The notes below the pieces were generated by a model. The model did no database searches, had not been told where the DNA came from, and worked only from the letters and a program-made list of their open reading frames with translations. 64,000 nucleotides of DNA from CAYMMX01 sp964391675 (GTDB lineage: Bacteria; Cyanobacteriota; Vampirovibrionia; Gastranaerophilales; Gastranaerophilaceae): NCBI GenBank assembly GCA_964391675.1, contig CAYMMX010000002.1:1-64000 (forward strand), given 5' to 3'. The translations under genes and the position numbers were made by a program. Positions 60,313 through 64,000 of this stretch are shown in pieces. How positions within the stretch are numbered: the first letter of the stretch is position 1; every line of letters starts with the position of its first letter.

Positions 60313-62670
60313 TTAATTAATAAATTTATTATTATTAATAATTTTTTCTTTATAAATATTATATTTTTTTTCAAAAATTGTTTTTATTTTTCCTATAGTA
60401 ATATTTTTGAGTATTTTATATTGTAAAAATTTTTTTCTTATTTTTTTATCATTAATAATATCTTTTAACTGGTCTTTATCAATTATTTTCGATTCTAGCA
60501 ATGCTATTTTGTCTCTAAAAAGTTTGAAGAAAGCATCTTCAGATTTTATTTTAGAAAAATCTTTTTCTGCCTCCAAGGCTTCTTTTAACCACTTTATACA
60601 GCGATTTTTTTCGTCCTGTAATATTGAGTTAACACTATTCCAATTTATAGGTTCAAGTATTTCAGGCTTATTATTAATATCATCAAGGCTTGTTAATAAT
60701 CTATTTTCTAAACCAAACGTAGATAAAACAGAAGAATATCTTTGCTTATCGAAATTCGGAACTTCATATACGACAAAAGGTTTATTAAAAATAAGAGCAA
60801 AACACATTCCATGAAAAGAATGTGTGACTAAAAGTTCACAATTTTTTATTAAATAGAGCCAATCTTCGACTTTAAAAGAATCTTCGTGAGAAATAGAAAA
60901 TACATTAAGATTAAATTTATCAGAAAGGTATTCGTTTAAAATTTGTGTTTTAGAGCTATTTTTAAATAATTTATAGTCTAAAATAAATTTTTCTTTCATA
61001 TTTAATTTTGAATTTTCGCCCATTTGTTCATAAAACGTTTTATCTTGCAAAAATACAGGATCAATACAATGATAAGCCTCTACATTAAATCTGTTTTTGC
61101 AAAATTCTACTGCTTCTTTTTCTCTTACAGAAATTTTGTCAAATTTTTGCAAATAGTACCTTATCTGATATTCATCTTGAGGAGTATATTCAATATCATA
61201 AGACCCAAAGCTTGTTGCATAGGATATTTTTTTCTTTTCAGGAGAACAAAAGGATAAAAACTGTATTAATTCTCTTTCCATAAAAGATGGATTCCATTGA
61301 CAATCAGAGCCTACAATAAAGGTTTGAGTCTCCCAATTTAAACTGTGTAAATCTTTAATCTTTTCTTTAGGTTCTGTCAAATCTAAATATTTATTTGCAA
61401 AGGATTCTGAGAATGAACCTGGATATTGTGCTTTTTCAGGGTCGTAAAAATTGACGACTTTAGGAATATAACCTAAACCCTTAACTGCTTCCTGAAGTGC
61501 ATAAACAGTAAGAGATGCTCCATAGTTTTTATATGCCCATACACCCATTAAAGCACAATCGTATTTGTTTTTTGTGCAATAATCAACAGCTTCTTTAAAG
61601 GATTTACCCTGATTAATCAATCTGAAAAAAGCTTTACGATTAGGATGATGTTTGAATGATTCCCTTAAGGTCAAATTACCGTCTAAAGCAGTTTTTAAAG
61701 AAAATTTCTTATAATTAGTTGCTTTTCTTTTTATAGAATTAAATAATTTTTCTCCTAGTTTATTATTAAGCAAAACAATGGAATTTCCTTTTGGATTGTA
61801 TATTTTAGTATCTATTTTTTCAATACCCCAAAAATCCCCTATTGTTAAATCTCCTTGTCTTTTTATTTCGGCATAAGGACAATAACCGCAAGATGGTCTT
61901 AAATATATATTGTTTAAAAATGCTTGAAAAAAATCATCTTTATAACATAGTTTACTATATTCTTTGCCTGACTTTGTTTTAGTAATTATATGTAAATTTT
62001 CCCAGGGTAAAATTTTTTCTCTAAAGTTAGTATCAAGAAAAAAATCTTCGCCTATTGTTTCTTTTAAATATATCTCAAAAGCTTTTGGGGTAGGTACACC
62101 ATGGCATATTAAATCAATCGTATATAAATTTTTATCTTTACCTATAAAATTATTTAAACCTGCAACTTGACAAGGAGTTCCACAAAATAAAACTTTTTTG
62201 TTATCTTTTAATAAGATTTTAATTTGTCTGTGTATGGTATTCATGTCTGATTGAACATATTTAGATCCTCTTAATTTATCAAGGTCCTCGCTATTATTTA
62301 TAATTATATGTTCGACCATTCCTTTTGAATCATACGCGGCAGCACATACATAACCGCCTTGTTCTAATATCCAATTTGCAAATAAAGAAAAAGCACCACC
62401 CGAAGAGCTTTTTGATAATATTTCATCATTCGCTGTAAGGGCATAACAAGAAGGTTTATTAGTATTGTTAATAAATTTATCGGAGTTATTAACACAAGGA
62501 CATGTTTTGTAGCACAAACCGCATTCATTACATTTTTCACTATTAATTTGCGGGTATAAAAAACCTTCTTCATCCGCAATCATTTTTATTGCTTCTGTTG
62601 GGCAAATATTAGAACAAGCATTACAACCAAAACAATTTTCTTTATGTTCTAAGATTTTATTTATATTCAT
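60313..62670 (-). CDS. FrhB-like Fe-S protein fused to polysaccharide pyruvyl transferase
   Basis: Of the 785 residues, 1-60 carry two 4Fe-4S motifs (CFGCNACSNICP and CNECGLCYKTCPC). About 75-350 form a coenzyme F420 hydrogenase beta-subunit-like domain (KVLFCGTPCQVAGL, YTIDLICHGVPTP, LTIGDFWGIE). From about 365 to 670 is a pyruvyl transferase domain (GVWAYKNYGASLTVYAL, IVGSDCQWNP, HSFHGMCFALIF). The tail is helical and basic. It likely adds or processes a pyruvate ketal or redox group on a glycan. Its fused form is known in polysaccharide loci. Confidence 0.85.
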   Translation of the reverse strand: MNINKILEHKENCFGCNACSNICPTEAIKMIADEEGFLYPQINSEKCNECGLCYKTCPCVNNSDKFINNTNKPSCYALTANDEILSKSSSGGAFSLFANWILEQGGYVCAAAYDSKGMVEHIIINNSEDLDKLRGSKYVQSDMNTIHRQIKILLKDNKKVLFCGTPCQVAGLNNFIGKDKNLYTIDLICHGVPTPKAFEIYLKETIGEDFFLDTNFREKILPWENLHIITKTKSGKEYSKLCYKDDFFQAFLNNIYLRPSCGYCPYAEIKRQGDLTIGDFWGIEKIDTKIYNPKGNSIVLLNNKLGEKLFNSIKRKATNYKKFSLKTALDGNLTLRESFKHHPNRKAFFRLINQGKSFKEAVDYCTKNKYDCALMGVWAYKNYGASLTVYALQEAVKGLGYIPKVVNFYDPEKAQYPGSFSESFANKYLDLTEPKEKIKDLHSLNWETQTFIVGSDCQWNPSFMERELIQFLSFCSPEKKKISYATSFGSYDIEYTPQDEYQIRYYLQKFDKISVREKEAVEFCKNRFNVEAYHCIDPVFLQDKTFYEQMGENSKLNMKEKFILDYKLFKNSSKTQILNEYLSDKFNLNVFSISHEDSFKVEDWLYLIKNCELLVTHSFHGMCFALIFNKPFVVYEVPNFDKQRYSSVLSTFGLENRLLTSLDDINNKPEILEPINWNSVNSILQDEKNRCIKWLKEALEAEKDFSKIKSEDAFFKLFRDKIALLESKIIDKDQLKDIINDKKIRKKFLQYKILKNITIGKIKTIFEKKYNIYKEKIINNNKFIN

Positions 62671-62687
62671 TTTTAATATTATCCTCT

Positions 62688-63758
62688 TTATATGTTTTTT
62701 AATATTATTTTTGAAATCTTCTCAACATCTTTTACATTTAGCTCTTTGTATAAGGGAAGGCAAGCTATTCTAATAGAAATATCTTCTGATACCGGACAAC
62801 TTTCACCTTTAACGTAAGGTAATTTATTTAAGCTTGGGTAAAAATATCTTCTCGGATAGATATTTTCTTTTTTTAATTCTTCGAACACTTTTAACATTTG
62901 ACATTCATTTTGGAAGACAACCGGATAGTAAGAATAATTATAATCTAAAAATTCTTGCTTTTTAGGATGTATTAATTTTTTATCAATTAAATTATCATAA
63001 ATTTGAGAAATTTCTTTTCTTTTTTCAATAATATCTTTTATATAAGGTAAAATACAAAGCCCCATAGCCGCATGAAATTCTGATTGTTTTGCATTTATTC
63101 CTAATGATATATGATCGTCTCCGTAATGTCCAAAATGTTTTAATAAATCAAGTTTTTGGATTAATGATGGGTCTTTAAGTATACAGGCGCCGCCTTCAAC
63201 TGTATGAAATAATTTTGTAGCATGAAAAGAACATGTTGAAATATCACCATAAGATAACAATGATTTGCCTTTATATATTGACCCAAAAGCATGTGCGCCA
63301 TCGTATATTACTTTTAAATTATGTTTTTGGGCAATTTCTTCTATTTTTTCAATACCACAAGCATATCCAAAAACATGTACAGGCATTATGGCCTTTGTTT
63401 TTGGAGTAATTTTTTCTTCTATTTTTTGTGTGTCAATAGTAAAATTATCCGGCTCGATATCAACAAAAACGGGTGTACATCTCTCCCAAATTATAGAAGA
63501 AGTTGTTGCAACATAAGAAAAAGGAGTTGTAATAATTTCACCTTCTTCAATATCAAAAACTTTTAAAGCCAATTGTAGGGCAATAGTTCCGTTTGTAACA
63601 TATTGAAGGTTGCTTACATTGAGAAAGGACTTTAATTTTTGCTCTAATTCAGATAAAAAAGAACCTTGATTGGTTAACCATGCACTTTGCCAAATTTTTT
63701 CAATATATTTTTTATATTCTTCTATAGGAGGCAAGAAAGTTTTTGTTACATTAATCAA
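62688..63758 (-). CDS. DegT/DnrJ/EryC1 aminotransferase
   Basis: TTG 63758 is the start, with AAGGTGG a few bases upstream; the GTG at 63767 overlaps that site. The 356 residues have the PLP fold with STCSFHATKLFHTVEGG (the catalytic Lys in ATK) and PVHVFGYACGIEKI. VIYDGAHAFGS contains the PLP-ring Asp. It aminates a keto-sugar nucleotide to make an aminosugar, the natural acceptor for the acyltransferases in this locus. Confidence 0.92.
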   Translation of the reverse strand: MINVTKTFLPPIEEYKKYIEKIWQSAWLTNQGSFLSELEQKLKSFLNVSNLQYVTNGTIALQLALKVFDIEEGEIITTPFSYVATTSSIIWERCTPVFVDIEPDNFTIDTQKIEEKITPKTKAIMPVHVFGYACGIEKIEEIAQKHNLKVIYDGAHAFGSIYKGKSLLSYGDISTCSFHATKLFHTVEGGACILKDPSLIQKLDLLKHFGHYGDDHISLGINAKQSEFHAAMGLCILPYIKDIIEKRKEISQIYDNLIDKKLIHPKKQEFLDYNYSYYPVVFQNECQMLKVFEELKKENIYPRRYFYPSLNKLPYVKGESCPVSEDISIRIACLPLYKELNVKDVEKISKIILKNI

Positions 63759-63898
63759 AGTGACCACCTTTCTTTATAATAATTATACATCAAACTTTTA
63801 AATATTCTTCTGCCTACTAATATATAACTGAATTATTAGTTAAAAAATAAGTTTTATGATAAAATTTAATTAACGTTAAATTATTAATTGGTTTATAA

Positions 63899-64000
63899 AT
63901 GTCTAAAATAAAAGTTTCTGTTTGTTGTCTAGCTTATAATCACGAGAAATTTATAAAACAAACTCTTGATGGTTTTGTTATGCAAAAAACCAATTTCCCA
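63899..64000 (+). CDS. Glycosyltransferase family 2, 3' truncated by window end
   Basis: ATG 63899 opens MSKIKVSVCCLAYNHEKFIK, the GT2 N-terminal signature, and runs off the window after 34 residues. It is divergent from the aminotransferase. Confidence 0.75.
   Translation, partial: MSKIKVSVCCLAYNHEKFIKQTLDGFVMQKTNFP

Overview
The window is AT-rich bacterial DNA with frequent TTG starts. It suggests a gut-type relative of the cyanobacteria (Melainabacteria / Gastranaerophilales). This is an inference from a Tic20-like membrane protein, S-layer-homology repeats, a hybrid CheA resembling cyanobacterial PixL-type kinases, and small proteins with an N-terminal SFKG-type motif. No rRNA or other phylogenetic marker is present to prove it.

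Layout. (1) Bases 1-833 are the right end of one mobile element: two phage-type small-terminase-like genes, then a row of TTGTGTA repeats. (2) Bases 787-28909 are a second integrated element of about 28 kb, bounded by a 47-bp perfect direct repeat that is the 3' half of an initiator tRNA-Met gene. Its order is: a putative defence trio (DGLQR-motif protein, HEPN protein, ApeA-like HEPN protein), integrase and regulators with operators, a replication module (excisionase-like protein, primase, helicase), an 893-bp gene-free structured block, an ArdC-type antirestriction module, a run of secreted proteins, an 8-kb GHKL / C5-methyltransferase / MORC-like / Z1 / PD-(D/E)XK defence cassette flanked by 16-bp direct repeats, a membrane-GAF protein, and a lysozyme facing a possible lysozyme-inhibitor-like gene. 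I see no relaxase, conjugation, capsid or portal genes, so it looks like a satellite-type or mobilised island. (3) Bases 28910-30460 are scar tissue: a third partial attachment site and the decayed C-terminus of another tyrosine integrase. The same tRNA locus appears to have been hit at least three times.

(4) Bases 30522-42511 look like core chromosome: surE, a CtpA-type protease, the overlapping def-fmt-aroH operon, a TPR protein, a Tic20-like protein, a ribbon-helix-helix regulator, a U32 peptidase and a YebC-family regulator. (5) Bases 42520-49285 hold a compact chemosensory locus: double CheW, receiver-GAF-GGDEF, a sensorless MCP and a hybrid CheA. (6) Bases 49353-52470 hold an SLH protein, tRNA-Arg(CCU), a secreted M48-like peptidase and a secreted protein related to one on the island. 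(7) Bases 52615-64000 are a surface-glycan locus. It opens with a small acyl-assembly unit (VOC protein, two KAS III enzymes, ACP, SDR), followed by acyltransferases, a radical SAM enzyme, glycosyltransferases, a LuxR-type regulator, an FrhB-pyruvyltransferase fusion and a DegT aminotransferase. The likely logic is that the ACP-bound acyl group is transferred to an aminosugar that is then built into a polymer.
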